This document shows, one piece after another, positions 10,300 through 21,604 of a stretch of DNA of 64,000 nucleotides. Source of the stretch: Clusia tigrina. Lineage: Eukaryota; Arthropoda; Insecta; Diptera; Clusiidae. A program made the translations under genes and the position numbers. The notes beneath the pieces were generated by a model. The model worked only from the letters and a program-made list of their open reading frames with translations, made no database searches and was not told where the DNA came from. Location: assembly GCA_920105625.2 (NCBI GenBank), contig OV050033.1:129827821-129891820 (forward strand), written 5' to 3'. Numbering within the stretch: position 1 is the first letter of the stretch; each line of letters opens with the position of its first letter.

Positions 10300-12777
10300 T
10301 TGTTGCGGCAAAACGTTTACGAGGGGCAGTTCGACCTTGCCATCATAAGCGAACAGCACCACAACGTGAGAGGATGTCACTGGATACCGGACGCGAGCAG
10401 CAAAGCGGCGTTATGGACGCTCGTAGGTAGGATGCACCAAAACAAACCGAATGCACCCAACTCTGATTTCACTTGGATAAAGCTCGACGGAATATATTTT
10501 TTCTCGTGCTATGCTCCGCCGAGTATGGACATAGCGCTCTTTGAACGAATGCTGACGAAACTGGTCGCAGAAGCGAGAGGTAAAACTCCAGAAATTATCG
10601 CGGGAGACTTTAATGCTTGGTCAACAACATGGGGCAGCAGGAGCACAAACCACAGGGGCAGAATGCTGATAGAGTGTCTTGCCACGTTGGATGTTGAACA
10701 CCTAAACAATGGGCAACACACATTTGAGGCAGGGGAGAAACGGTCTGCGGTGGATCTTACCTTCGCTCACAACTCGATCACGCGCACCGACACATGGAGC
10801 ATAAGGGATTTCCACACTCACAGTGACCATAGAGTTATCGTCATCGAGCTGAGGCATAACATGCAGCCGTCCCGAGTAATAAAAGTACAAACAAAAGGTT
10901 GGAGACAACATGCATTTGATGCTGAAGTCTTTCTACTGGTGTGGGGTGAGGCAGAGACCTCGGATGACGGAGCCACAAACATGGCTAGGGACATTAGACG
11001 CCGGCTAAGCGCTGCATGCGACGCCGCCATGCCAAGAAGGACGAGCGTGCCATCCAGGAAGCCGGTTTACTGGTGGACTGACGAAATCGCTGAGCTCAGA
11101 AGACGCTGTAAGAGTGCGCGCAGAAAGGCACAGCGCGCTCGACCCCGGTCCCGCCTTATATGGCAACCACTATGGGCCGCCTACAAAGATTGTCGGCAGC
11201 AGCTCAAGAAAGTTATCCGCAGCAGCAAGGAGGCTTGTTTCAAGGAACTGAGGGATAGCGCGGATATTGATTCCTGGGGTAAAGCGTATAAGGTGGTGAT
11301 GAGCAGAGTCAAAGGGCCGAGAGCACCACAACCCACCGATGCCGCGATCATGCGCAACGGGGTAACAACAATCTTTCCTCCACAGGGGGAACGGGTCCAC
11401 CACGTCAAAAATGCGTTCAATTCGGCGAGCTGGTATCGAATACTGCAGGCGCTGAGTGACTTCAATACACCGTGCTACTTGCAGCGAATTATTGCGGACT
11501 ACTTCGAGGGCAGAGTGCTACTCTACGACACTGACGACGGTGTAAAGCGTCACAAGGTCTCCCGTGGCGTCCTTCAAGGCTCGATGCTAGGACCAACATT
11601 GTGGAATGTGATGTACAATGGCGTTCTGGCGATGGATCTCCCAAACGATACGACGATGGTTGGCTATGCGGATGACATCGCACTGGTGGTAGTGGCGAAA
11701 AATATTCCCACTCTAGAGACGCGGTGTAGTGATGCGGTGTCAAAAGTCACGAGGTGGCTGGAGTGTGGAGACCTTGAGTTGGCCTCGCAAAAACCGGAGA
11801 CGGTCCTCCTGACCACACGGAAAAAATTGGAGACTTTCTCGTTCAGGGTTGGATACCACGAGATAGTGTCACGGCCATATCTGCGGTATCTGGGCGTGCT
11901 TATTGATGCCTGGATGTCTTTCAAGGAGTATCTGGTAGCGGTCAGCGAAAAGGCCGCTAAGGTAAACGGCGTGCTCTCACCCATGATGGCAAACATCGGA
12001 GGACCACGCTACAGCAGAAGGAAACTTCTGGCAAGGGTCACGAGCTCCATACTGCTGTATGCTGCGCCAGTGTGGGCAGACACGACGGAGAAGGCGTCAT
12101 ATTTCGCTGGCATCCGGGTAACATATCGCTACAGTGCTTTGAGAGTGGCTACTGCATTCCGCATTGTTTCGGATGATGCTATCGGAGTGATTGCTGCAAT
12201 GCCACTAGTGGATATCCTGGCCTCTGAATGCCAGCGCACGTTTACTGCAGGCGCACATGCATCAAAGGTGGATGAACGTCATCGCAGAATCCTGATCTGG
12301 TTGCGACGCTGGGAGATATCGGACAAGGGAAGATGGACATTCTCCATGATTCCAAACATCACCGCCTGGATAAGTCGCAAACATGGAGAGGTGGATTTCT
12401 ACACCACCCAGTTGCTCAGCGGACATGGCTGCTTCAAGCAATACCTCCACCGCTTCAAGTATGAGGAGGACCCGTTCTGTCCCAATTGTTCAAACGAAAT
12501 CGAAGACGCTCGGCATGTCCTAATACACTGCCCCCGTTTTTCCCACGTACAAGCCGAGATGACTGAAGCCTTCGGAGAAGTTCCAACCGTGGAGAACACT
12601 GTGGCCTACATTTGTGAGACACCATCCAAATGGCGAGCCTTTCAAGATGCAGCAGCGAAGATTATGATTGAGCTTCGCCGCATTGAGCGAGGGAAAAAGA
12701 AGGTTGCGCGATGCGATCGTGAACAGCAGCGAATCCTCTGCAACAAGGACGGATGGTTGACAAAGACCAACGACTGA
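10300..12777 (+). pseudogene. ORF2 of Waldo-like copy C: endonuclease-reverse transcriptase with internal deletion
   Basis: An 825-codon open frame. Upstream, at 10253-10285, KIVQLNLNH (the endonuclease N-terminus) is present in another frame, so a frameshift separates it. The AP-type endonuclease shows GDFNAWSTTWGSR (residues about 102-114) and HSDHR (about 174-178). The linker passes at about residue 366 from FPPQGERV directly into VKNAFNSASWYRIL, so roughly 200 residues with the early reverse transcriptase motifs are missing compared with a usual R1-clade ORF2 of about 1000. The catalytic GYADDIALV (ADD at 457-459) and the C-terminal LSGHGCFKQYLHRF and CPNC...H...C zinc region remain. It is almost certainly inactive despite the long frame. 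Confidence 0.88.
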
Positions 12778-12924
12778 CGGTTGAGCAATGATGCTCTGAC
12801 GGCCTTCCGACGGATTACCTCCGGGATGATCCACCCGTACGTTTGAGGAGATATTTAGTGGGTTAGAGTCTCACACTGACCCCGGCTTTATAGGCTTTTA
12901 CTCCTAGTTTACAAAAAAAAAAAA

Positions 12925-13043
12925 CAACATACACACACACCAACATAACACACCCGCATACACAAACATAACACACGCTTAAACATAACATACACATGCA
13001 TAAACATAAACATAATATACACATGTATAACATAAACACATAC
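12925..13043 (+). repeat. (ACAY)n-rich array, right part
   Basis: ACAT/ACAC tetramer array (ACATACACACACACC, ATAACACACCCGCATAC) that continues the left array after copies A-C. Together the two sides bracket 5.3 kb of retroelement. Confidence 0.88.
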
Positions 13044-13135
13044 AATAAGGATATGTTCTGGATACAGGACCATATCAAGTGATGCAGTGGGTGTCATAGG
13101 GGGACGAATGCCAATAGATATCGCTGCAAGTTATG
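13044..13135 (+). mobile_element. Waldo-like fragment D
   Basis: Immediately after the ACAY array the translation reads YRTISSDAVGVIGGRMPIDI, almost the same as the thumb-region peptide of copy B at about 9195-9250. Fragment D is 5'-truncated at the array edge and lost beyond about 13135. I see no poly-A tail. Confidence 0.7.
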
Positions 13136-13269
13136 CTCGACCACAGAAACTCCTGTGGAGGATTTTATTAAGTCCTCGAAGGCTTACGGGTAACCCTAAC
13201 GTCTAACACAAAAAATCTAAAAAAACAAACGAATCATCGCCAATTATACAGGACCTTATTGTCGCATAT

Positions 13270-14420
13270 AATCCAGTAGACCTTCAACAAGGTTTTATCA
13301 TATTGCTTTATAGCGCCATGGAGGTTAGCCTTTGAGAGACTGAGATGGTTCTCTTCACCAGGAAAACTTTTATGTACCTTTGCTGAAAGTAACCAAGTTT
13401 AAATGGCACGAGGTTGGACATTAAAGAACAGGCAAGATACCTGGAACTTTTGGGTACCTGGGATAGAAAGCTGAACTGGATGGTTAACACGCTCGTCAGA
13501 GTTCGCAAAGCTACAGTAGCACTTTATCCTTGTAAGAGAGCAATCGGTAGGAAATGGGAACTGGAATCGAAAATTATGATTTTAGTCCTTTGGATTTGGT
13601 AGTCCTTTGGTGGACGTCTGTCAACAAAAGTCCACATTAAGAGAAGAGATTCTGTACAAAGATCGGCTTATTACAACCGCTGCCTTCAGATCATTATCTA
13701 AAAGGGTCCTGCTACACCTTATCCCGGTTGAGCTCTTTGTAAGCAGATAACTTCCCTTTCAGCGATGAGATTGAATACAGTAAGCGGATGGACTCCACAA
13801 GATTTTGGCCATATCTTTATACTGAAAAACTTGGCATTCCTTCCCAGCTACATTGATTACTCCCTTGCCTATTTCCTCTTTGATACCAAATTCTCCACCC
13901 AAATTCCAAGCAGACCAATATGGGAAAGTGACGATGTGTCTGAACAAGGAGTATGTTTCTATACTCATGGCTACAAGCTAGTGTACTATGGCGAAGTTTC
14001 CAATGAAAACTTTCGACTCCCGGACTACTGCAGCTTCCTCCAGGCGGAGGTGCTACCAATATTTAAAGCCCTATCTGTGCTGAACGGGACTCCTGTCATA
14101 GTTGTCAAGAAGAGGATGAAGAAGAGACGGTTATCTGTATACTTTGTCATTGTCCGGCCCTCTCCAACAGCAGGTGGAGGTTTTATTACAATGGAGACAC
14201 TTGAATATTTGGAGACCTCTTTCTACGGCGGTTCAATTCTATCTAAAGCTCAGATGGAAATCCCTGGGGTCTCCTGTCTTCAATGACTTGGAGGATTGCA
14301 AATCAATCAGCATAAAGACTTGTTGAGATGCGTCCTACTCTCAATATGGTTGGAGTAAGGCTCCACACAGACTCTTGAGTAAGAATACTCTTTGTCCACT
14401 GACTTGTGTCACCAGAATGG
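13270..14420 (+). mobile_element. decayed non-LTR retrotransposon with RNase H (I/LOA-like)
   Basis: A string of frames on the plus strand gives the reverse transcriptase C-terminus (TEMVLFTRK, then LDIKEQARYL, WDRKLNWMVNT, VRKATVALYPCKRAIGRKW), a damaged RNase H domain (FYTHGYKLVYYGEV, FRLPDYCSFLQAEVLPIFKA at about 13950-14070) and a C-terminal CILCHCPALSN.RW.F piece. Multiple frameshifts and stops are present. RNase H next to this kind of reverse transcriptase is characteristic of I- and LOA-group elements. The exact clade is not resolved. Confidence 0.7.
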
Positions 14421-14639
14421 CCTTAACTATGTCGTTTCGCCGAGTGCCCGTGCACTTGACAGTCATTTAAACCTACCTATGTTGTGATTGGTAAGTCTGT
14501 GGTAAGACTGGTAAGAATACGTTCTGCCTCTTCGGTAGATCCCTTTTCACTCGAGAGACTTGATAATATGGCATCAGGAATCCTGCGAAGACTAATTGGG
14601 TAATTAGACAGGGACAATTGTAATAACTTACCTCAGATT

Positions 14640-15270
14640 GTGCCAAGCTGCTTCGAGAGTTTCCTACAGAAATCTGAGGGCCTTCGAACTGTCACAATCT
14701 TAAATGAGAGCGGGCTAGTCCTCTGTTATGCAGGTGATATTATTCTCATAGGCAGGACAAAGTGTGGTGTATTTCGGACTTTCGCGCCTATATACAGAGA
14801 AGCCGTAAATGTAGGTCTGGCGGTAAATGAGAGTAAAACGAAGTAATGCTGTAAACATGAAAACAATCGCAGCGTCATGGAACAACAATTGCATTTGGCC
14901 CATATAGTTATGACAGATACAAGGAGTTGATTTATCTTGACGTCGCCGTTGACAGCAGTAATAGTGTCAGCCTGGAGATCAAGTGAGAATGACTCTTGCC
15001 AATAGATATTAGTATGGGCTAGCAATTGAGTAGTGAGCCCTTTCTGGGCTTATAAATGTGGCACTTCAGAAGACGCTCATCCTAACAGTGCTTCTAATGA
15101 TGCAGTCCGATGCAGCCGCTCTTGAAGAAAGATGGTTCGTAAGATCTTCGGATCTTGCGAACATCAGAATGAACCCTTCAATGACATCGATGTGAACTGA
15201 CTGGGTTATATCTATATAGAATGGGAGAAGATCCTCCAGCCAGAAAGATGTTTGTTAAGGGTTTTAATTT
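14640..15270 (+). mobile_element. decayed RTE-clade reverse transcriptase fragment
   Basis: Pieces in order are LCYAGDIILIGRTK, VGLAVNESKTK, YKELIYLDVAVDSS, NSVSLEIK, and then fragments resembling the downstream thumb. The order and spacing match the ADD motif, NESKTK and VSLEIK regions of insect RTE-type endonuclease-reverse transcriptases. The catalytic pair reads AGD instead of ADD, so the first Asp is lost, and stops follow. The fragment is inactive. Confidence 0.65.
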
Positions 15271-15478
15271 ATATTCAAAGTTTAATTTTGAAAAATATAA
15301 AATTTTTCAATTGAACAATTTTGAGACATTGCAAGTGACTTCGAATGACTGGATTGACTTAAAACAACCGCGATTATTCTATATAATCTTCTCTTCTATA
15401 TACGAACATTGACTTGAAATAATTATTGATTTCGAGGTGGGCAGGCCTGATATTAGATGACAATGGTCAATGCAGTCA

Positions 15479-15676
15479 TTTGCGAGCTGCAATGGAATCA
15501 TTTGAGTGCTAGAATTGAGTTATTTGAGTGTTCTGATGGAGTCATTTGAGTGTTACAATGGAGTAACTTGAGTGTTAAAATTGAGTAATTTGAGTGCTAC
15601 AATCGAGTAAGTTGATTATTATATTGGAGTAATTTAAGTGCTACAATGGAATCATTTGAGAGTTACGGAATTTAAG
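15479..15676 (+). repeat. 22-bp minisatellite, about 9 units
   Basis: A unit of the form TTTGAGTGYTACAATGGAGTMA recurs with exactly 22-bp spacing. TTTGAG-like starts lie at 15479, 15501, 15523, 15545, 15567, 15589, 15611, 15633 and 15655. The units have point differences but no length change. Confidence 0.85.
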
Positions 15677-15884
15677 AAATGAGGGGTAGTTTCGATGGCT
15701 TGCACCATTTTTCTATGTCAACACTGCATAACAGTAACGAAAATCGTTTCAGACTAACGAATCGTTAATTTTTGTGTGATAAAGTGTGACCGCGTGGATA
15801 TCTCATAAGATTCTGCTCTTGAGTAAAACAATGGGCTTGATATAGGCGTGAGTAATTCTCTACTAAATCTCACGTATTCCCTAC

Positions 15885-16105
15885 CGTGATCGTTAATATT
15901 CGATTTAAGCACCTTCAAGAACAAAATCGAGTATGTAGGATTCGAAAGATTTGATCAGCCATGTTCGCTAAGAATTTTGGGAAATATCATGTATACCCTA
16001 CGATCGTTATTTGCCGAATCAACAAGTTCAAAGAACAAAATAGTTTGTTAGATTTCGAAGCTTTTCGTCAGTCATATTCGCTCACATTCACGAAATCTCA
16101 GGAAC
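15885..16105 (+). repeat. diverged tandem duplication, about 118-bp period
   Basis: Two copies contain GATCGTTA, then TTCAAGAACAAAAT or TTCAAAGAACAAAAT, then a GATTTCGAA-like block and a CATATTCGCT or CATGTTCGCT block. Confidence 0.6.
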
Positions 16106-16109
16106 AGTT

Positions 16110-17510
16110 AAAATTTCAAAAGTAACAATGACTCCATGGAAATTCAAGTACTTATAACGAATCATTTTAATTAAGCATATTAAATAAAGTCTCGACTTTC
16201 TTCTCAGCCTGATGTCGTCTCATGTTATGGCATACAGTGCCACAGAGTAATTCAGAAACGCTCCCATTTAAAAAAAATTTTATTTTTAAATGATTTTTAT
16301 TTAATGAAAATTTCTTAAACCAAAATTCCCTAAGAATTGTTCTGAACATATAAGGAAACACAAAATTTGTTTTTTTTTCTTTTTTTTGTTGCGACAATAC
16401 ACAAAAGTAAACTTTATTTATTAAAAATTTATTTCTCTCAATATACAAATGTTTACAATTTACTTGATCAATTTCATTAAATTGTTTATATGCTTTCTTT
16501 ATATTATTTTTAAAATTTGATTTATTTGTATAGTTATTTAGTTGTTTTGTATTTGGTACTAAATTGTTTACAAAATATATTAGTAAATTTATGTTAAATA
16601 TTACAAATTTGTATGGTTTTATTAAGGTGTGAAATGTGTCTCTGTGATTGTGTGTATGTGTGCATGTGTGTAACTGTGTGAACAAATTATGCGCATTTTT
16701 TATTTTTTTTTATAATATAAATTTTTTTTATTTAATTTTGTATTCATATAATTTTTTATTTTTTTTATAAATTTTTCTTGGTTACAGTTAAAATATTATA
16801 AACACATTAAGCATAAAAGAAGTATTAAAAATATTTTTAAAAATTAATTGTATAAAATATATATAAAGAAAATAAGTGATTTTCACAAATGAAACAAACA
16901 GGATAATAACATTTAATTTAACTAAATTGTTTATAACTTTTTTACTAAGAACACAAAAAAAATATTGATAATATTCTTTTATAAAGTGACGGATATAATA
17001 TGTGTATGTGTATGGCTGTGTTAGTGTGTGTGTGTGTGTGTGTATTTGTGTGTGTGTGTATACAAAAATACAGTTACAGTGAGTTTTAATATACATTATA
17101 TAATAAAGATTTCTTTTAAATATTATTTTATTTATAAATGCGCTCGTCTCAGTTTGTTAATTTGCGTTTTGTATAGAATACGAGAGTATAGCTTTATTAA
17201 AATGAATGAATCTTTAGTACGTAACAAAAAACAAACAGGCAGTTTAATATTTAATAAACACATAATAAATAATGGAAAAATAGTAAATAAGTTTACAATA
17301 ATATTTGAGGAATACTGCTCTAGACACATAAGTAAGTTTATCCGCAAAAATTATGCGAGAAAATACAATAAATTGTGATGCAAACTGTGTTTAAATTAAC
17401 AATATAAGCAAAAATATATTGTAATATAAAATTTTGTAGCATTATTAAAGTGAATTAATTCAAAAGTTATATTTAAATAAATAATTAAGTTTTTATGAAA
17501 ATAGTATATT
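16110..17510. other. AT-rich intergenic DNA with a (GT)n tract
   Basis: No gene is recognised. Minus-strand open frames at 16167-16685 and 16788-17096 are Lys/Asn/Phe/Ile-rich, as expected from AT-rich DNA. A TGTG-rich tract lies at about 17003-17060, an ACAY-type tract on the minus strand. Confidence 0.6.
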
Positions 17511-17660
<150 letters not shown>

Positions 17661-17739
17661 GTATAAATGTTTTTAAATATTTTTTATTTTTTTAAAATTT
17701 AAATAAACTGTCAAATTAAATGTTAAAAATTATAAGTAA

Positions 17740-18330
17740 AAACTGTGTTGATTTATGTTCTTTATTTAAAAAATAATAATTTGTTCTTTTATGTTTTTTA
17801 TTTAAAAGTTTAATAATTTGTGTTTAAGGGTTTTTATTTAAAAAATAAGTAATTTGTTGTTGTATGTTTTTTTTATAAAAATTAATAATTTCTTTTTTAA
17901 AGTTTTTATTTAAAAGATTTATAATTTGTTTTGTGCATTTTATTTAAAAAAAATAATTTCTTTTTTTATTTAAAAAATTAATAATTTGCTGTTTTATGTT
18001 TTTAATTAAAAAAATAATATAATTTTTTTTCATGGTTTTTATTTAAAAAAATTATAATTTGTTTTTTAATTAAAAAATTTATAATTTTTTGAAATTAAAA
18101 ATTAATCATTTCTTTTTCAATGTTTTTATTAAAAAAATTTATAATTTATTTCTCAAGGTATTTGCTTAAAAAATTAAATAATTTATTTTTTAGATTTTTA
18201 TGTAAAAATTTCAATAATTTGTTTTATTTTATTATTTATGTTTTTTATGTAAGAAATTTATTATTTGTTGTTTTGTTTTTTTTTATGTAAAAAATTAAAA
18301 ATTTCTTTTTCAAAATTCTAAATAAAAGTT
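17740..18330. repeat. decayed AT-rich tandem repeat
   Basis: Blocks of the form TTTTTATTTAAAAAATTAAT then AATTTG recur roughly every 40-50 bp, at least ten times, with T/A length variation. Confidence 0.65.
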
Positions 18331-18404
18331 TAATGAAAAATATATTAAAATGATCGCTGTGCTTGTATAATTTTTGTTTCTTTAAAGAGATTATGAAATT
18401 TCTT

Positions 18405-19040
18405 CATTTTTTATAAAAGTTTAATCCAGTTTAATAATGCTACAAAATTCTTAGACTAAAAATTTGCCACTGAAAAATTTTTTTAATATTTTTTTGTGTT
18501 ATATAATTTGTTATTTTCTTTATTTTAATTAATTAAAGAAATATTTGTTAATATTGCACAAAAGTTTAATTCAATTTAGTAAAGCAAAAATATATAACAA
18601 AATCTGATTATAATTTTTTTTTTGAAAATTGGAAATGACTTTTCCCCATTTGTTATAAAAGTTTAATTTAGTTTAATAATGCTACAAAATTCTGCAATTA
18701 AAAAATTTATTTAAATTTGTGTTAATTAATTTGTCATTTTATTTGTTTTCTATTAATTAATTTATCATTTTATTTGTTTTGTGTTAATTAATTTATTATT
18801 TTATTTATTTTGTGTTAATTATAAATATTTTGTCAGTAATAATTATAAAAGAAATATTTGTTAATATTGCACAAAAGTTCAATTCAATTTAGTAATGCTA
18901 TACAAAGACAAATGTTTATATTCGTTTAAGTTCTGTGCGTTTTAATAATGCTTTAGAAATTAAGCTATATATGGAAAAAAATAAAACAATGTTTTTGTTG
19001 CACAAAAGGTTAATTCAATTTAATAACGCTTTGAAATGAA
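18405..19040. repeat. recurrent AAAAGTTTAATTCAATTTAG motif
   Basis: Five copies of (C/T)A(C/T)AAAAGTTTAAT followed by (C/T)AGTTTAATAATGCTACAAAA or close variants start near 18410, 18560, 18655, 18868 and 19000. Spacing is 95-215 bp, so this is a scrambled or decayed array and not a regular one. Confidence 0.6.
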
Positions 19041-20214
19041 GCTATTGACGAGAATAGTTTTGAATTTTTGTTTTGGATTTAAAACAATTGTTTAAGTGTT
19101 TTCAAATATGGAAAAAATTTGTAAAAATTCATTTTTTTTGTGAGAATTAAAACAACAAAAATTTGATTAAATATTGAATTTTTTCGCCAAATTGAAATTA
19201 GCTTTTAAGAGTTTTTTCTTGATCGAAAGGCCACAAAATGCGTTTTGAAATGTTCTTTTTTTGTTTTTGTTTTTTTGTATAAAAAAGTACGCGTCACTAG
19301 AGTTAAGTTTAAGTCGGGAGGGGGCTAGTAAACATTTGGTAGAAGTTTCCTGTGGGTAGTGTAGCCTGGCGTACTCATTATAAGTACATTGTTTGGTTTG
19401 GTTTAAATTCCTTTTTGATTTTTGTTCTCTTTGTAATTTACATAGTAATATTATTTTACGTTATATATTCTTGTTTACCTTCAACGGAAGAGTTTCTATG
19501 CTTGACTGGAATACGCTTAACTATGGTTTGAGTTTTTCTTTGTTTTTATTTTGTACAATTATTAATTAATTTATGTATAAGAATGAAGTAGAGCTGTTTT
19601 GACTTATGGCGCTTACTTTAATACATGCTCGTTTGATTTGTTTTTGTTGCGTTTTTACAATTTTTTCTACACTTAATTTAAACTTTTCTACATTTACAAA
19701 AAGTTAGTTAGTTCAGTATTTTTATCTACCGCTTTTCCGGCTTTAATCAGCGCTTCCTTTCGTCCTCTTCACTGTTTCACTATTTCGCTTTTCGAACGCA
19801 TTTTCTGGTGCCCAACTTTCTCCGCTCAATTTTCAATTGCCCTGAATTTTTGCAACTCTTCACTTTCCTTTCTTAACTTTACTTCCTTTATCTTACTTCA
19901 ATTCTTTTACTTTACTTTACTTTCTTTACTTTGAATTCTTTACTTTACTTTACTGTGCATTATTTACTTTACTTCCATTAATTTACTTTACTTTACTTTA
20001 CTGTACTTCACTTTCTTTACTTCAGTTTACTTCCTTTGCTTCATTTTACTTTCCTTTTCTCTCTTTCACTTTACTTTATTTGACTTTGCTTTCGCATCAT
20101 TTGTTCCCCGAAATTGCGGCTCTGTCTTGATTCGCTGATCCTTCTACTCATATTTCTTTTACGCTTTTATGTCATTGTCAGGCCGTCGAGCAGGGAGTGA
20201 TGATGGGCCATATT
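19041..20214 (-). other. probable Flo2 3' UTR and downstream DNA, with an (AAAGT)-type tract
   Basis: Region 3' of the Flo2 stop codon. On the minus strand it contains (AAAGTAAAGT)-like low complexity at about 19858-20095 and an AATAAA (complement of 20075-20080) about 135 nt after the stop, a plausible poly-A signal. No coding sequence. Confidence 0.5.
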
Positions 20215-20394
20215 TCACGCCTTCGCTCCGGGCAGCTTCGACAGCACCTTCGACAGATCGACCCCTGTGAGAGCATTGATCGTTGGCGGCAGTTGTGCTA
20301 CTAAACGTGTGACGTCATTGGTCAGATTGTCGCTGCCGCCGATAATGACGATTTCATCGGTCTTGGCCAAGGGAGCAGCAATCTCGGCGGCGAT
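20215..20394 (-). CDS. Flo2: Flotillin-2, last coding exon
   Basis: C-terminal 59 residues and stop of flotillin-2, a scaffold protein that assembles into membrane microdomains at the plasma membrane and endosomes. The exon begins after an acceptor reading CTTTAG and encodes IAAEIAAPLAKTDEIVIIGG, then SDNLTNDVTRLVAQLPPTIN, ALTGVDLSKVL and a final LPGAKA before TGA (complement of 20215-20217). These are hallmark C-terminal flotillin-2 sequences. It joins exon 21362-21545 in phase 0 (ending LPK, then IAAE). The in-window Flo2 coding total is 1041 nt with intact frame. Confidence 0.93.
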   Translation of the reverse strand: MAAEIAAPLAKTDEIVIIGGSDNLTNDVTRLVAQLPPTINALTGVDLSKVLSKLPGAKA

Positions 20395-21361
20395 CTAAAG
20401 GAAGAAAGAAGAAAATTGGTGATAAAGTGGTCTAGAAATTTAATAGTCATTAGTGTGATCCTTGACTGAAAAACTCGTGAAGAGAAAACCTCTTTTTATC
20501 CGAAAATTCTTCAAAAGCTTTAAAAACTTACAAAAAAGAGCTTTTAACATAACCCAGTTATTTGAATACCGACGAAAGAACTTTAAAAAGAGAGCCTTTT
20601 ACGTGGCCGTTTGGCGTTGATGCACTCTTTTTTAAAAGCTTTGACCACAAAAAGGCGTTTTTTATTTGATCACTAATGAGCAATATTTTCGGAAGCTTTA
20701 AACACTTACAAAAAAGAGCGTCTTACGTAACGAGTATTCTGATTATCGATGCGAAATTCTTTCAAAAGCTTTGAACATATGTAAAAAAGAGCTTTTAATA
20801 GAACGAGTTATTAAATCACCAATGAAAAAATTCTTCAGAAGCTTGAACACACAGAGGTTTTTACGACCCGAGTTAATTGATCATCGACGGAAAAAAAATA
20901 AAAGAGCTTTGTACTCAACGAGTTATTTGATCACCGATGTAAAAACCGTTTCTGAAGCTTTTAACATAAACAAAAAATAGCTTTTCTAGGTATTTGATCA
21001 CCTATGCGACATTCTTTAACAGATTTTATCATACAAAATGAGCTCTTTAATTAACGAGTTGTTTGATCTACAAAGAATGTCAAAAGCTTTCACCATATAC
21101 AAAAAAAACCTTTTCGTTGGGGTTGAATTTACTTTACATGCTATAACTGTCTACTATTCTCTCCTTTATATACCTAATCTCCAACCACATATTCTCTTCT
21201 TTATATATCCTATTCATTCTTCTATATTTCTAATCTAACCTATTCTCTCCTTTATATAGCTTCATCTTTTCCCTCCCATTTGGAGTCCTAAACATTTGTT
21301 TTGAATTTATTACAGTATCTTTCTTAGACCACCTGTTGCCTTACGCCATCTTTCTACTCAC
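20395..21361 (-). other. Flo2 intron with decayed ~80-bp tandem repeats (20455-21120)
   Basis: The intron between the last two coding exons. About eight degenerate units share AAATTCTT(C)AAAAGCTTT, then ACTTACAAAAAAGAGCTTTT, then AACGAGTTATTTGATCACC, with spacing of about 70-110 bp. Plus-strand open frames at 20771-20980 and 21038-21238 come from these repeats. Downstream of 21130 the DNA is pyrimidine-rich with no feature. Confidence 0.75.
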
Positions 21362-21545
21362 CTTTGGCAGAGATTCCAATACGATATTCATGATGGCCGC
21401 ATCTCCGTACTGCTTGTAGACCTGGGCCTTCATGCGCATACGCTCGGCTTCCGCCTTGCCCACCAGTTCGATGGCGTGCGCCTCAGCCGAACCCAGCTTG
21501 CGAATTTTCTCCGCCTCAGCGCGAGCCGTTTCGATCGTTTGGCAT
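21362..21545 (-). CDS. Flo2: Flotillin-2 exon, EA-rich flotillin domain
   Basis: Encodes CQTIETARAEAEKIRKLG, SAEAHAIELVGKAEAERM, RMKAQVYKQYGDAAIM and NIVLESLPK. The Ala/Glu heptad-like pattern is the coiled-coil flotillin domain used for oligomerisation with Flo1 and Flo2 partners. The exon starts after TTTCAG, where it completes a split Gln codon (CA|A), and ends at donor GTGAGT. Both junctions keep frame with their neighbours. Confidence 0.93.
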
Positions 21546-21604
21546 CTGAAAGAGAACTGAGTTAGAACTCTTCCAATTGAAGATAATTTAATATTCCCAC
21601 TTAC

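Larger units (their letters stand above)
9931..12924 (+). mobile_element. Waldo-like R1-clade retrotransposon, copy C (longest copy)
   Basis: Begins directly after the copy B tail, inside gag, and runs through ORF2 to a 3' UTR (TTAGTGGGTTAGAGTCTCAC) and poly-A at 12913-12924, beyond which the ACAY array resumes. ORF1 is 5'-truncated and carries an in-frame TGA. ORF2 lacks its first codons and has a large in-frame deletion of the early reverse transcriptase motifs, so the copy cannot be autonomous. The overall GC content is clearly higher than the surrounding DNA. Confidence 0.9.

Noticed and set aside
15479..15676. CRISPR-like spacing of repeats (22-bp, 39-bp and 71-bp arrays)
   Set aside because: The units are contiguous tandem repeats without unique spacers, and the genome is eukaryotic.
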